Origin: CAZBLP01 sp964492825
Lineage (GTDB): Bacteria > DYJV01
Assembly (NCBI GenBank): GCA_964492825.1
Contig: CAZBLP010000012.1
Location: 1 to 38,792, forward strand
DNA: 38,792 bases
Direction: 5' to 3'
The notes beneath the pieces are model-generated. The model saw only the letters and a list, made by a program, of their open reading frames with translations, had not been told where the DNA came from and made no database searches. The position numbers and the translations under genes were made by a program. Shown one piece after another: positions 30,909-38,792 of this stretch; position 1 is the stretch's first letter, and the number at the start of each line of letters is the position of its first letter.

Positions 30909-32834
30909 ATGTTATCAGAAAAAGTAACATTAACATTGCCTGACAAATCCACAGTGGAAGTTGACAAAGGATTATCAGGTGCGGAAATAGCAAAACAAAT
31001 CAATAAAAAGCTTTTTAAAAAAGCTGTTGTTTATAAATATAATGGTAAATTGTACGATTTGGCAGAGCCTGTTAACGAAGACGGAGTAATTGAATTTATT
31101 ACTGAAGATTCTGAAGAAGCTATTGAAATTTTAAGACATTCTGCTGCTCATGTTATGGCTCAGGCTGTTAAAGAGTTGTTCCCAAAAGCAAAAGTTACAA
31201 TAGGACCTGCTATTGAGAACGGATTTTATTATGATTTTGATTTTGAAGATGGTTTCACTCCTGATGATATTAAAAAAATTGAGAAAAAGATGGATTATAT
31301 TATTAAGCAAAATATTCCATTTACAAAAAAAGTTGTTACTAAAGAAGAAGCAATTGATTTCTTTAAAGAGCAGAATGAAGATTTTAAAGTTGAAATAATA
31401 GAGGAGCTGCCTGAAGATGAAGAAATTAAGCTGTATACCCAAGGTAGTTTCACTGACCTGTGCAGAGGGCCGCATATTCCTTCTACTGGTAAAATAAAAG
31501 CTTTTAAACTTTTGAATATAGCAGGTGCTTATTGGCGTGGAGATGAAAATAATAAAATGTTACAGAGGATTTACGGCACAGCTTTTTTTTCAAAAGAAGA
31601 TTTGAAAAAATATCTTGATTTTCTTGAAGAAGCCAAAAGAAGAGATCACAGAAAGCTTGGTAAAGAGCTTGAGCTTTTCAGTATAAATGAGGATGCAGGA
31701 GCTGGTTTTATTATATGGCATCCGAAAGGTACTCTTCTTAGAATGGCAATAGAAGATTGGGAGAAAAAAGAGCACCTCAAAAGAGGTTACGATATAGTAA
31801 TGGGACCTCAGATTTTAAAATTGGATTTATGGAAAAAATCTGGACATTATGAGAATTACAGAGAAAATATGTATTTTACAAAAATAGATGATGACGAATA
31901 TGGCATTAAGCCTATGAATTGTATCTCCCATATGCTTATTTACAAATCAAAGCTCAGAAGCTACAGGGATTTGCCTGTAAGATTTTTTGAATTAGGCACT
32001 GTTTACAGACATGAAAAATCTGGTGTATTACACGGACTTTTGAGAGTAAGAGGCTTTACACAGGATGATGCTCATATTATCTGTACTCCGGAGCAATTGA
32101 ATGAAGAAATTACGAATATTATAACTTTTGTGAAAGATGTAATGGATATTTTCGGATTTTCATATTCAATGGAGGTTAGCACAAGACCTGATAAATCAAT
32201 AGGCTCTGATGAAGATTGGGAAAGAGCTACTTCAGCGCTTTTTAAAGCTTTGGAGTTTAATAATTTAACATACGATATTAACGAAGGTGACGGTGCATTT
32301 TACGGGCCTAAAATAGATGTGAAATTAAAAGATGCAATTGGCAGAGAGTGGCAGTGTGCTACAATTCAATGTGATTTTACATTGCCTCAGAAATTTGACC
32401 TCACATATATTGGAGAAGACGGTTTAAAGCACAGGCCTGTTATGCTTCACAGGGTTATTTTAGGCTCTATTGAAAGATTTATAGGTGTTTTAATTGAGCA
32501 TTTTGCAGGTAATTTCCCTGTTTGGTTGTCACCAACGCAGGTAATTGTTTTACCTGTTTCAGAAAAATATATTGATTATGCAGAAAAAATGTATGAATTT
32601 TTAATAAAAAATGATATAAGAGCTGAAATTGACAGACGAGGAGAAAAATTAGGCTTTAAAATAAGGGAAGCTCAGCTTAATAAAATTCCCTATATGATAA
32701 TAGTAGGAGAAAAAGAGCAGGAAACAGATACAATTTCCGTTAGAAAAAGAACAAGAGAAGATATTGGAAACATTAAAAAAGAAGATTTTTTAAATTTAAT
32801 AAAAGATGATATTATAAATTTTAGGAGGTGGTAA
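30909..32834 (+). CDS. thrS: Threonyl-tRNA synthetase
   Basis: 641 aa class II synthetase: N-terminal TGS domain (VTLTLPDKSTVEVDKG), editing domain (RHSAAHVMAQAVKELFP, the HxxxH zinc/editing motif), core motifs (MNCISHML with the zinc Cys, RFFELGTVYRHEKSGVLHGL, MLHRVILGSIERF) and anticodon-binding C-terminus. Ser/Thr discrimination needs the zinc site, which is intact. GGAG precedes the ATG. Its last codons AGG AGG TGG double as the Shine-Dalgarno for infC. Confidence 0.98.
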   Translation: MLSEKVTLTLPDKSTVEVDKGLSGAEIAKQINKKLFKKAVVYKYNGKLYDLAEPVNEDGVIEFITEDSEEAIEILRHSAAHVMAQAVKELFPKAKVTIGPAIENGFYYDFDFEDGFTPDDIKKIEKKMDYIIKQNIPFTKKVVTKEEAIDFFKEQNEDFKVEIIEELPEDEEIKLYTQGSFTDLCRGPHIPSTGKIKAFKLLNIAGAYWRGDENNKMLQRIYGTAFFSKEDLKKYLDFLEEAKRRDHRKLGKELELFSINEDAGAGFIIWHPKGTLLRMAIEDWEKKEHLKRGYDIVMGPQILKLDLWKKSGHYENYRENMYFTKIDDDEYGIKPMNCISHMLIYKSKLRSYRDLPVRFFELGTVYRHEKSGVLHGLLRVRGFTQDDAHIICTPEQLNEEITNIITFVKDVMDIFGFSYSMEVSTRPDKSIGSDEDWERATSALFKALEFNNLTYDINEGDGAFYGPKIDVKLKDAIGREWQCATIQCDFTLPQKFDLTYIGEDGLKHRPVMLHRVILGSIERFIGVLIEHFAGNFPVWLSPTQVIVLPVSEKYIDYAEKMYEFLIKNDIRAEIDRRGEKLGFKIREAQLNKIPYMIIVGEKEQETDTISVRKRTREDIGNIKKEDFLNLIKDDIINFRRW

Positions 32835-32835
32835 A

Positions 32836-33393
32836 ATAGCTAGGCCGAGGCATTTTAAAAAAAGATTTGAAGATGAAACACCGATAAATGAAAGAATTAG
32901 GGCAAGAGAAGTTAGAGTTATTGACAATGACGGCACGCAACTTGGTATTTTAAATGTTAGAGATGCAATAAACAGGGCAATGGAGAAAGGGCTTGATTTG
33001 GTTGCAGTTGCTCCAAATGCAGATCCACCTGTGTGCAGAATAATGGATTATGGTAAGTATAAGTATGAGAAAAATAAAAAAGCCAAAGCAGCTAAGAAAA
33101 ATCAGACAATAATCCAGATTAAAGAGATTAAGCTTAGACCGAGGACTGATGAACATGATTTTAATTTTAAAGTTAAACATATGATTAAATTCCTGAAAGA
33201 AGGCTCAAAAGTTAAAGTAAATATATTTTTAAGAGGCAGAGAAATAGACAATTCTGAAGTGGCTTTTAATCTTGTTGAAAGGATACAGGAAGCTGTAGAA
33301 GAGTTTGGTATTCTTGAGAGTAGGCCAAAACTTGAAGGTAGAATTATCAATCTTATGTTTAGCCCAAAGAAAAATAAAAAAGGAGATAAATAA
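32836..33393 (+). CDS. infC: Translation initiation factor IF-3 (AUA start codon)
   Basis: 185 aa when started at ATA 32836-32838. IF-3 homology begins at once (ETPINERIRAREVRVIDNDGTQLG), continues DLVAVAPNADPPVCRIMDYGKYKYE, and ends with the C-terminal domain (EIKLRPRTDEHDFNFKVK...). The first in-frame ATG, at 32980, would delete 48 conserved residues. AGGAGG at 32823-32828 is 7 nt before the ATA, and no NUG codon is in frame nearby. E. coli infC uses AUU, which lets IF-3 repress itself by rejecting non-canonical starts; AUA should work likewise. It lies 1 nt after the thrS stop and overlaps rpmI by 1 nt. Confidence 0.93.
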   Translation: MARPRHFKKRFEDETPINERIRAREVRVIDNDGTQLGILNVRDAINRAMEKGLDLVAVAPNADPPVCRIMDYGKYKYEKNKKAKAAKKNQTIIQIKEIKLRPRTDEHDFNFKVKHMIKFLKEGSKVKVNIFLRGREIDNSEVAFNLVERIQEAVEEFGILESRPKLEGRIINLMFSPKKNKKGDK

Positions 33394-33590
33394 TGCCTAA
33401 AATAAGAACTTGCAAAACAGCAGCCAAAAGATTTAAAAAAAGTGGCTCAGGTAAAATTGTTAGAAACAAGGGATTTAAAAGTCATATCCTTGAGAAAAAG
33501 AGTGCTAAAAGAAAAAGAAGATTATCAGGCACAACAGTTGTTGATAAAACAAATGCAAAACAACTTAAAAAATTGATGCCTTATTTGTAA
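33393..33590 (+). CDS. rpmI: 50S ribosomal protein L35
   Basis: 65 aa; MPKIRTCKTAAKRFKKSGSGKIVR and the Lys/Arg-rich middle (HILEKKSAKRKRRL) are typical. It overlaps infC by one base (TAATG). Confidence 0.98.
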   Translation: MPKIRTCKTAAKRFKKSGSGKIVRNKGFKSHILEKKSAKRKRRLSGTTVVDKTNAKQLKKLMPYL

Positions 33591-33614
33591 ATTTTAATTA
33601 AGGGAGGAATATAA

Positions 33615-33974
33615 ATGCCAAGAGTTAAGAGGGGTGTTCATGCAAGAGCACGAAGAAAAAAAATACTTAAATTAGCCAAAGGTTATAGAGGTGGAAGAAG
33701 CAAAGTATATAAAGAAGCGTTGGTTTCTGTCTATAAAGCACTTTCAAATTCTTACAGGGACAGAAGAGCCAAAAAAAGAGAGTTTAGAAAGTTATGGATT
33801 ACAAGAATCAATGCTGGCGTTAGGGAATTTGGTTTATCATACAGCAAATTTATAAATGGTTTGAAAAAAGCCAATATTAATCTCGATAGAAAGATTTTAG
33901 CAGATATGTGTGTAAATGATCCGCAAGGATTCGGCAAATTGGTTGAAAAAGTTAAAGAAACTCTTCCAGCTTAG
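33615..33974 (+). CDS. rplT: 50S ribosomal protein L20
   Basis: 119 aa; MPRVKRGVHARARRKKILKLAKGYRG is the invariant L20 N-terminus. A strong GGGAGGA precedes the ATG. Conserved infC-rpmI-rplT order, in which L20 commonly represses its own mRNA. Confidence 0.98.
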   Translation: MPRVKRGVHARARRKKILKLAKGYRGGRSKVYKEALVSVYKALSNSYRDRRAKKREFRKLWITRINAGVREFGLSYSKFINGLKKANINLDRKILADMCVNDPQGFGKLVEKVKETLPA

Positions 33975-33991
33975 TTTGCGGAGTCATTTTA

Positions 33992-35005
33992 ATGGAAAAA
34001 AAACTGAAAGAGATTATAAATCAAGCTGTAGACGATGCAAAAACTGTTAATATTAAGAATTTTAACCAATTAAAAGCTAAATATTTAGGCAAAAAAGGAC
34101 TTATTACAGAGCAATTAAAAAAAATATCAGAACAGCCTAAAGAAAAAAGAGCTGAAATTGGTAAATTGTTAAATCAGGCAAAAAACAGTATAGAAAAGGT
34201 TTTTCAAGAAACTTTTAACAGATTAAAAAGAGAAGAAAAAAACAGAAAACTTCAAGCTGAGAAAATTGATATTACTTTACCTGGCAGAGAGATGCCAATA
34301 GGTAATTTGCATCCGATAACTTTGGTTTTAAATGAAATAGAAGAAATATTTAAATTACTTGGATTTGATATTGCCGAGGGACCTGAGGTAGAGACTGATT
34401 TTTTCAATTTTCAAGCTTTAAATATACCTAAAAATCATCCTGCAAGAGATATGCAGGATACTTTCTATATAGATGATGATATAGTTTTAAGAACACACAC
34501 ATCACCTGTGCAAATCAGAGTTATGAAAGATACAAATCCGCCTGTTAAAATCATTGCACCGGGAAAAGTTTACAGATGTGATATGGATATGACTCATACG
34601 CCTATGTTTCATCAGGTGGAAGGTTTGTTAGTTGACGAAGGGATTAATTTTAGGCATTTAAAAGGTGTTTTGGAATATTTTTTAAAGTCGATTTTTTATA
34701 AAGATATTGGTATTAGATTCAGACCAAGCTACTTTCCTTTTACAGAGCCAAGTGCAGAAGTTGATATTGAATGTATTTTTTGTAAAGGGGACGGATGCAG
34801 AGTTTGCTCCGGTACTGGTTGGCTTGAAATTTTAGGGTGCGGCATGGTCCATCCTGAAGTTTACAAATCAGTTAATTATGATTATGAAAAATATTCAGGT
34901 TTTGCATTTGGTATGGGAGTTGAGAGAATAGCAATGTTAAAGTATGGTATAAATGACTTGCGGTTATTTTTCGGCAATGATTTAAGATTTTTGAAACAAT
35001 TTTAA
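33992..35005 (+). CDS. pheS: Phenylalanyl-tRNA synthetase alpha subunit
   Basis: 337 aa: N-terminal coiled coil, then class II core motifs (GPEVETDFFNFQALNIPKNHPARDMQDTFY, RTHTSPVQIR, FRPSYFPFTEPSAEVDI, FGMGVERIAML). A Cys-rich CIFCKGDGCRVCSGTGW segment, as in many bacterial PheS, probably binds zinc. It pairs with the downstream beta subunit to form the alpha2-beta2 enzyme. Confidence 0.98.
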   Translation: MEKKLKEIINQAVDDAKTVNIKNFNQLKAKYLGKKGLITEQLKKISEQPKEKRAEIGKLLNQAKNSIEKVFQETFNRLKREEKNRKLQAEKIDITLPGREMPIGNLHPITLVLNEIEEIFKLLGFDIAEGPEVETDFFNFQALNIPKNHPARDMQDTFYIDDDIVLRTHTSPVQIRVMKDTNPPVKIIAPGKVYRCDMDMTHTPMFHQVEGLLVDEGINFRHLKGVLEYFLKSIFYKDIGIRFRPSYFPFTEPSAEVDIECIFCKGDGCRVCSGTGWLEILGCGMVHPEVYKSVNYDYEKYSGFAFGMGVERIAMLKYGINDLRLFFGNDLRFLKQF

Positions 35006-35019
35006 TCTAAGGGCAAAAG

Positions 35020-37425
35020 ATGAAGATCAGTTACAACTGGCTTAAAGAGCTTATAAATGTTGATTTTACACCTGAAGAAATTGCAGAAAAAATTACATCA
35101 GCTGGAGTTGAAGTAAATTCTGTTGAGCCTCTTAATTCATTTTTAAAAGATATAGTAGTTGCACAAATAGAAGAAATTTTGGAAGTTCCAGATTCTGATA
35201 AACTTTCTTTGTGCAAAGTCAACAATGGTGAAGAGGTTTTGGATATTGTTTGTGGTGCAAAAAATATGTCAGTAGGAGATAAAGTTGCTCTTGCTCAAAT
35301 AGGTGCTGTTTTACCTGGTAATTTTAAAATTAAAAAGAGCAAAATCAGAGGCGTTGTTTCTTATGGTATGCTCTGCTCTGAGCAAGAACTTGGATTTGCG
35401 GAAAATTCGCCGGGAATAATGATTCTTGACAATAATACTAATATTGGTGAAAACATAGGCAAAGCTCTTAATTTATTTGACTATGTAATTGATTATGAAA
35501 TTACACCAAACAGAGGAGATTGTCTTTCTGTATTGGGCATTGCAAGAGAACTTTCAGCTATTACAGGTATTCCTATCCAACTACCTAAGACAAAAGCAGA
35601 TGAAATTGATGAAGATATTAGCAAATATATTGAAGTGGAGATTGAAAATCCTGAATTATGTCCAAGATATACGGCGAAATTTATTAAAGATATCTCTATT
35701 GGCGAATCTCCATTATGGTTAAAAAACAGATTAATTGCAGTTGGTCTAAGGCCGATTAATAATATTGTAGATATTACAAATTATGTAATGTATGAAGTTG
35801 GTCAGCCTCTTCATGCATTTGACTATAGTTTTATTGAAAATAAGAAAATAGTGGTTAAAACAGCTGAAAAAGGTTTGAAATTCAAAACACTTGATAGTAA
35901 AGAGCATGAACTTTATGATTTTAATCTATTAATTTGTGATGGTAAAAAACCTGTGGCACTTGCAGGAATTATGGGAGGAGAAAACTCCGAAGTTTTAAAT
36001 ACCACCAAGGATGTTTTATTGGAATCTGCTTTTTTTGAGCCTGCAAATATTAGAAAAAGTGCTAAGAAACTCGGGATTCAAACTGAAGCAGCCTACAGAT
36101 TTGAAAGAAGCATTGATATTGACAATGTACCTTTTGCTGCGAATAGAGCAGCTTATTTAATGTCTAAATTTGCCAATGGCAAGGTAATAAAAGGGATTGT
36201 TGATAATTATCCATTGAAAAAAGAAAAAGCAGAAATTAATTTAAGAAAAAAGAGGTTATGGAGTTTTACTGGTGAGGACATTGATTTTAATAAAGCAAAG
36301 GATGTTTTAAGAAATCTCGGATTTAACATTGTAAAGGATAATCAGGAAGAAGTGACAGTAAAGGTACCTTCTTTTAGGAATGATATTTTTCAGGAAGTTG
36401 ATTTAATAGAAGAGATATTAAGAATTTACGGATATAATAAAATTCAAGGTGAGCTTCCTCCGTCAATTGTTTACCCTGAATATAAATATGATTTTGTTCG
36501 TTTTACAAAGGAGTTAAAAGAATTCATAAAAAATGCGGGTTTTTCTGAGGCAATAAATTACAGTTTTATTGCAAGTAAAGATAATAAGTTATTCAATACA
36601 AACAATTGGGATGAAGTTAAACTTATTAACCCTTTAACTGAAGATTTGGAAGTTTTGAGGTTTTCAATTTTACCTGGTTTATTAAGAAATATCAGAGATA
36701 ATGTTAATTTTAAAAATGAAAATATCAAGTTATTTGAGTATGGTAAAACCTTTTACAAGGATTTGGATAGAGAGACAGGTGTAGGGGAAAAAATTGAAGT
36801 TGCAGGTGTTTTAGCAGGAGATTTTTATGAGCCTAATTGGAGTTATGAGAAAAGAAAGGTAGATTTTTTCGATTTAAAAGGCTTGGTTAATTCTATTTTG
36901 AATAAGTACAATATTTCCAATGTAAAATTTGCATATCCTGATGCGGACAAATATAAATTTTTAAATTGCAATAAATCTGCTGTAATCCTCATTCATAATG
37001 AACCTGTTGGATTTATTGGTGAGTTGAATCCAAATATTTTGGAATATTTTGAAATAGATATTGAACCTGTTGTATGTTTTTTGTTGAATGTTGATAAAAT
37101 TTTTGATAAGATTAATTTTAATATAAGTTTTAAAGAGATTCCTAAATTTCCATCTGTTGAAAGAGACTTGGCATTATTGATGGATGTTGATATCAAATGC
37201 CAAGATGTATTTGATATAATTAAGGAAGAGGGTAGGGACCTTGTTGAAAAAATATTTATCTTTGATCTGTATAAAGGCAAAGGAATCCCTGAACATAAAA
37301 AAAGCGTTGCTTTTAAAATAATATTCAGAGATTTGAAATCTACCTTAAAAACTGAAAAGGTGAATAAGATTATAGATAGAATTATCAGAAAATTAGAAGA
37401 AAAGCTTAAAATACAAATTAGATAA
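35020..37425 (+). CDS. pheT: Phenylalanyl-tRNA synthetase beta subunit
   Basis: 801 aa, full length. The order is tRNA-binding EMAP-like domain (residues about 40-150, VVAQIEEILEVPDSDKLSLCKV), B3/B4 editing domain (RPINNIVDITNYVMYEVGQPLHAFD), B5 (DIFQEVDLIEEILRIYGYNKI), catalytic-like core and C-terminal ferredoxin-fold anticodon-binding domain (KFPSVERDLALLMD). It starts 14 bp after pheS. Confidence 0.98.
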   Translation: MKISYNWLKELINVDFTPEEIAEKITSAGVEVNSVEPLNSFLKDIVVAQIEEILEVPDSDKLSLCKVNNGEEVLDIVCGAKNMSVGDKVALAQIGAVLPGNFKIKKSKIRGVVSYGMLCSEQELGFAENSPGIMILDNNTNIGENIGKALNLFDYVIDYEITPNRGDCLSVLGIARELSAITGIPIQLPKTKADEIDEDISKYIEVEIENPELCPRYTAKFIKDISIGESPLWLKNRLIAVGLRPINNIVDITNYVMYEVGQPLHAFDYSFIENKKIVVKTAEKGLKFKTLDSKEHELYDFNLLICDGKKPVALAGIMGGENSEVLNTTKDVLLESAFFEPANIRKSAKKLGIQTEAAYRFERSIDIDNVPFAANRAAYLMSKFANGKVIKGIVDNYPLKKEKAEINLRKKRLWSFTGEDIDFNKAKDVLRNLGFNIVKDNQEEVTVKVPSFRNDIFQEVDLIEEILRIYGYNKIQGELPPSIVYPEYKYDFVRFTKELKEFIKNAGFSEAINYSFIASKDNKLFNTNNWDEVKLINPLTEDLEVLRFSILPGLLRNIRDNVNFKNENIKLFEYGKTFYKDLDRETGVGEKIEVAGVLAGDFYEPNWSYEKRKVDFFDLKGLVNSILNKYNISNVKFAYPDADKYKFLNCNKSAVILIHNEPVGFIGELNPNILEYFEIDIEPVVCFLLNVDKIFDKINFNISFKEIPKFPSVERDLALLMDVDIKCQDVFDIIKEEGRDLVEKIFIFDLYKGKGIPEHKKSVAFKIIFRDLKSTLKTEKVNKIIDRIIRKLEEKLKIQIR

Positions 37426-37440
37426 GGGAGGAGTATTTAA

Positions 37441-37719
37441 ATGACAAAAGCTGAACTTGTAGAAAAAATTTATGAGAGATTAGGATTAACTAAAAGGGAA
37501 TGCTATAATCTTGTGGAATCAGTTTTTGATATAATGAAAGAATCATTAATTGAAGGTGAAAATTTAAAAATATCATCTTTTGGTTCTTTTATTGTAAAAG
37601 AGAAAAAAGCAAGAAAAGGCAGAAACCCTCAGACTAATGAAACTATTACCATTTCAGAAAGAAAAGTTATTGCATTTAGACCAAGTAAAATTCTAAGAAA
37701 TGAAATTAATCAAAAATAA
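37441..37719 (+). CDS. ihfA: Integration host factor alpha-type DNA-bending protein
   Basis: 92 aa HU/IHF family: MTKAELVEKIYERLGLTKRECYNLVESVFDIMK, ISSFGSF, and the DNA-wrapping arm RKGRNPQTNETITISERKVIAFRPS with the intercalating Pro. Position directly after pheT and before a MerR gene is the usual ihfA context. GGGAGGAG precedes the ATG. Confidence 0.93.
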   Translation: MTKAELVEKIYERLGLTKRECYNLVESVFDIMKESLIEGENLKISSFGSFIVKEKKARKGRNPQTNETITISERKVIAFRPSKILRNEINQK

Positions 37720-38038
37720 TATAGTTTTAAAAAAATTGTTTTATAAAATAGGGGAGGCCAGTGAAATTGTTGGAGTGGCTCCCCATGTTTTAAGATATTG
37801 GGAAAAAGAATTTAAGATTGGCAATTTCAGGAAATCAAATACAACTCAAAGGCACTTTTCACAGAAAGATATTTTAACTTTTTTAAAGATTAGAGAGCTT
37901 CTTCATGAGAAGAGATTTACAATAGAGGGAGCTAAAAAAATCTTAAAAAACTCAAAGAAAAAAAAAGTGAATAAGAATTTTATTCTTGAAGAACTTAAAG
38001 AGATTAAATCTCTACTTTCAAAAAATTACGGAGCGTAG
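37700..38038 (+). CDS. MerR-family transcriptional regulator (short)
   Basis: 112 aa. The MerR winged helix (YKIGEASEIVGVAPHVLRYWEKEF...RHFSQKDILTFLKIRELLHEKRFTIEGAKKIL) is followed by a short helical tail with no effector-binding domain or Cys cluster. This is the MerR type commonly linked to pheT-ihfA. It overlaps the ihfA 3' end by 20 nt, and its TAG stop (38036-38038) lies inside the tRNA-Pro gene. Confidence 0.92.
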   Translation: MKLIKNNIVLKKLFYKIGEASEIVGVAPHVLRYWEKEFKIGNFRKSNTTQRHFSQKDILTFLKIRELLHEKRFTIEGAKKILKNSKKKKVNKNFILEELKEIKSLLSKNYGA

Positions 38039-38102
38039 CGCAGCCTGGCAGCGCACCTGAATGGGGTTCAGGGAGTCGGAGGTTCAAATCCTCTCGCTCC
38101 GA
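38029..38102 (+). tRNA. tRNA-Pro(GGG)
   Basis: 74 nt: acceptor CGGAGCG pairs with CGCTCCG (38095-38101), discriminator A. The anticodon stem CCTGA/TCAGG encloses ATGGGGT, anticodon GGG. Its first 10 bases are shared with the end of the merR coding sequence, so it must be processed from, or compete with, that mRNA. CCA is not encoded. Confidence 0.97.
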
Positions 38103-38110
38103 TTTTATTT

Positions 38111-38184
38111 GCGCCTGTAGCTCAGCTGGATAGAGCGGCGGACTTCGAATCCGTAGGTTGGGGGTTCAAGTCCCTCCAGGCGTG
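38111..38184 (+). tRNA. tRNA-Arg(TCG)
   Basis: 74 nt: acceptor GCGCCTG pairs with CAGGCGT (38177-38183, terminal G-U), discriminator G. The anticodon stem GCGGA/TCCGT (G-U at its base) encloses CTTCGAA, anticodon TCG. It is 8 bp after tRNA-Pro and is followed by a run of seven T residues. Confidence 0.96.
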
Positions 38185-38606
38185 TTTTTTTATTTTCAAA
38201 TATTCCTCAAACATCTTCTTGATATTATTAATCTTTTTTGAAAAATCAAAACGGAATATAACTGTCCAAACTGAGCTGAAAAAATGACCAATGAAGGCAG
38301 AAAAGCGACCAGCTGGGAAGCCAAGGATAATAATTCTTGAGTTGATATTAATAGGCTATGCAATATGCAATAAAAAAATAAAAAATCTAAATGCAAAATT
38401 GTAACCAGTGATTGGGGTTAAATTTGCGATTTTATGACTGGGATAGTATAAGGAATCCCTAATTTGAAAATAAGGCGTTTTTTTCTATTTTGATTTTTCT
38501 ATCTATTGATTTTTATATGTTATAGGGGGCATAGTGGATTTTGGGTAAAAAACAGCAAAACATAATATGCCTATTTTTGTGTAATTATCTGCTGATTATC
38601 TGATTA
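38185..38606. other. 422-bp gene-free stretch
   Basis: No convincing gene is seen. About 38258-38325 is clearly richer in G+C than the surroundings and is open in more than one minus-strand frame without a usable start, so it may be a decayed gene or a dispersed repeat. GGCATA (38528-38533) and TATGCC (38566-38571) are loosely spaced inverted arms before the toxin gene end. Confidence 0.4.
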
Positions 38607-38792
38607 CTATTTATATATATTTTTCCTGTGTTTTATTTTAATTATTACAATAGTTATCTCTTGTTGAAATATTTCATAAATTATCCTATAATCCCCAACT
38701 CTATATCTGTAATACTTAGATAAATCGCCTAACAGTTTTTTCCCTGAATAAGGATTTTTTACAAGTTTTGTTTTTATGGTTTCCAAAATTTT
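38607..38792 (-). CDS. RelE/ParE-superfamily toxin, 5'-truncated by window edge
   Basis: The last 61 codons of a minus-strand gene are present and no start is seen in the window. The sequence NPYSGKKLLGDLSKYYRYRVGDYRIIYEI followed by IVIIKIKHRKNIYK is the RelE C-terminal pattern: the Arg/Tyr residues of YYRYRVGDYRIIYE and the final HRKxIY. RelE toxins cleave mRNA on the ribosome. The antitoxin would normally be encoded upstream, outside the window. Confidence 0.85.
   Translation of the reverse strand, partial: KILETIKTKLVKNPYSGKKLLGDLSKYYRYRVGDYRIIYEIFQQEITIVIIKIKHRKNIYK

Noticed and set aside
32980..33393. infC starting at the ATG at 32980
   Set aside because: It would remove the conserved IF-3 N-terminal region, and there is no ribosome binding site at that position.
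38196..38396. 66-aa minus-strand ORF after the tRNAs
   Set aside because: Low-complexity hydrophobic reading with no ribosome binding site; another frame of the same DNA is equally open, so neither is supported as a gene.
1..38792. CRISPR arrays, rRNA genes or intact insertion sequences
   Set aside because: No regularly spaced repeats, rRNA sequence, transposase or terminal inverted repeats were seen on either strand.

Overview
The window is a low-GC (roughly 30% by eye) bacterial chromosome segment packed with housekeeping genes. The cell envelope is Gram-negative: there is an Lnt-type apolipoprotein N-acyltransferase, an arabinose-5-phosphate isomerase of the KdsD/KpsF type, a TonB-dependent receptor and a lipoprotein. 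Fe-S and sulfur-linked genes suggest an anaerobic lifestyle. The gene content (MinD-type ATPases with ferredoxin inserts beside NifX-like proteins, TrmD fused to a second SPOUT methyltransferase, a DUF1820 protein) would fit the Deferribacterota (Deferribacter-like). That placement is an inference from gene content and base composition, not from a marker-gene comparison.

Layout: (1) 1-962, the 3'-truncated end of a minus-strand UROD/MetE-like gene. (2) 1029-5636, a plus-strand Fe-S/metal-cofactor cluster: DUF134 regulator, two DUF5320 glycine-rich small proteins (one only 36 aa), two MinD-type ATPases carrying 2x[4Fe-4S] inserts, a NifX-like protein, then an Mrp/NBP35 ATPase fused to a NifX-like domain that has its own internal ribosome binding site. 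(3) 5660-8087, lnt (broken by a -1 frameshift), tRNA-Leu and birA. (4) 8101-9420, a UDP-sugar dehydrogenase on minus. (5) 9517-10626, a hypothetical gene and efp on plus. (6) 10629-17116, a long, nearly gapless minus-strand run. It starts with a split YeeE/YedE transporter, a ferredoxin and a globin-PsiE membrane protein. It continues with trmJ, a DUF1820 gene, rpsP, khpA, rimM, trmD, rplS and rnhB. (7) 17247-20979, a minus MoxR-DUF58-transglutaminase operon. (8) 21147-26632, an acidic repeat protein, valS, a lipoprotein and kdsD on plus. (9) 26621-30732, a minus operon of TonB receptor, periplasmic binding protein and sensor kinase. (10) 30822-38184, thrS-infC-rpmI-rplT-pheS-pheT-ihfA-merR-tRNA-Pro-tRNA-Arg. 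(11) 38607-38792, a partial RelE-type toxin.

The strongest discovery candidate is at 16049-16585 (minus). Two apparent ORFs are one YeeE/YedE half-transporter interrupted by a single in-frame TGA exactly where the family has the conserved Cys of its GGC-PG motif. A hairpin with an AGGUG apical loop begins to close about 23 nt after the TGA, as bacterial SECIS elements do. This reads as a selenocysteine-containing sulfur/selenium transporter subunit, translated with a Cys-containing partner subunit, a ferredoxin and a globin-coupled membrane sensor.

Other points worth attention: an AUA start codon for infC; a TrmD double-SPOUT fusion; an internal Shine-Dalgarno that could release the NifX-like domain of the Mrp fusion; a textbook terminator hairpin inside the rnhB coding sequence; two TGAACATATG boxes flanking a consensus promoter before the DUF134 gene; and a merR stop codon located inside the tRNA-Pro gene.
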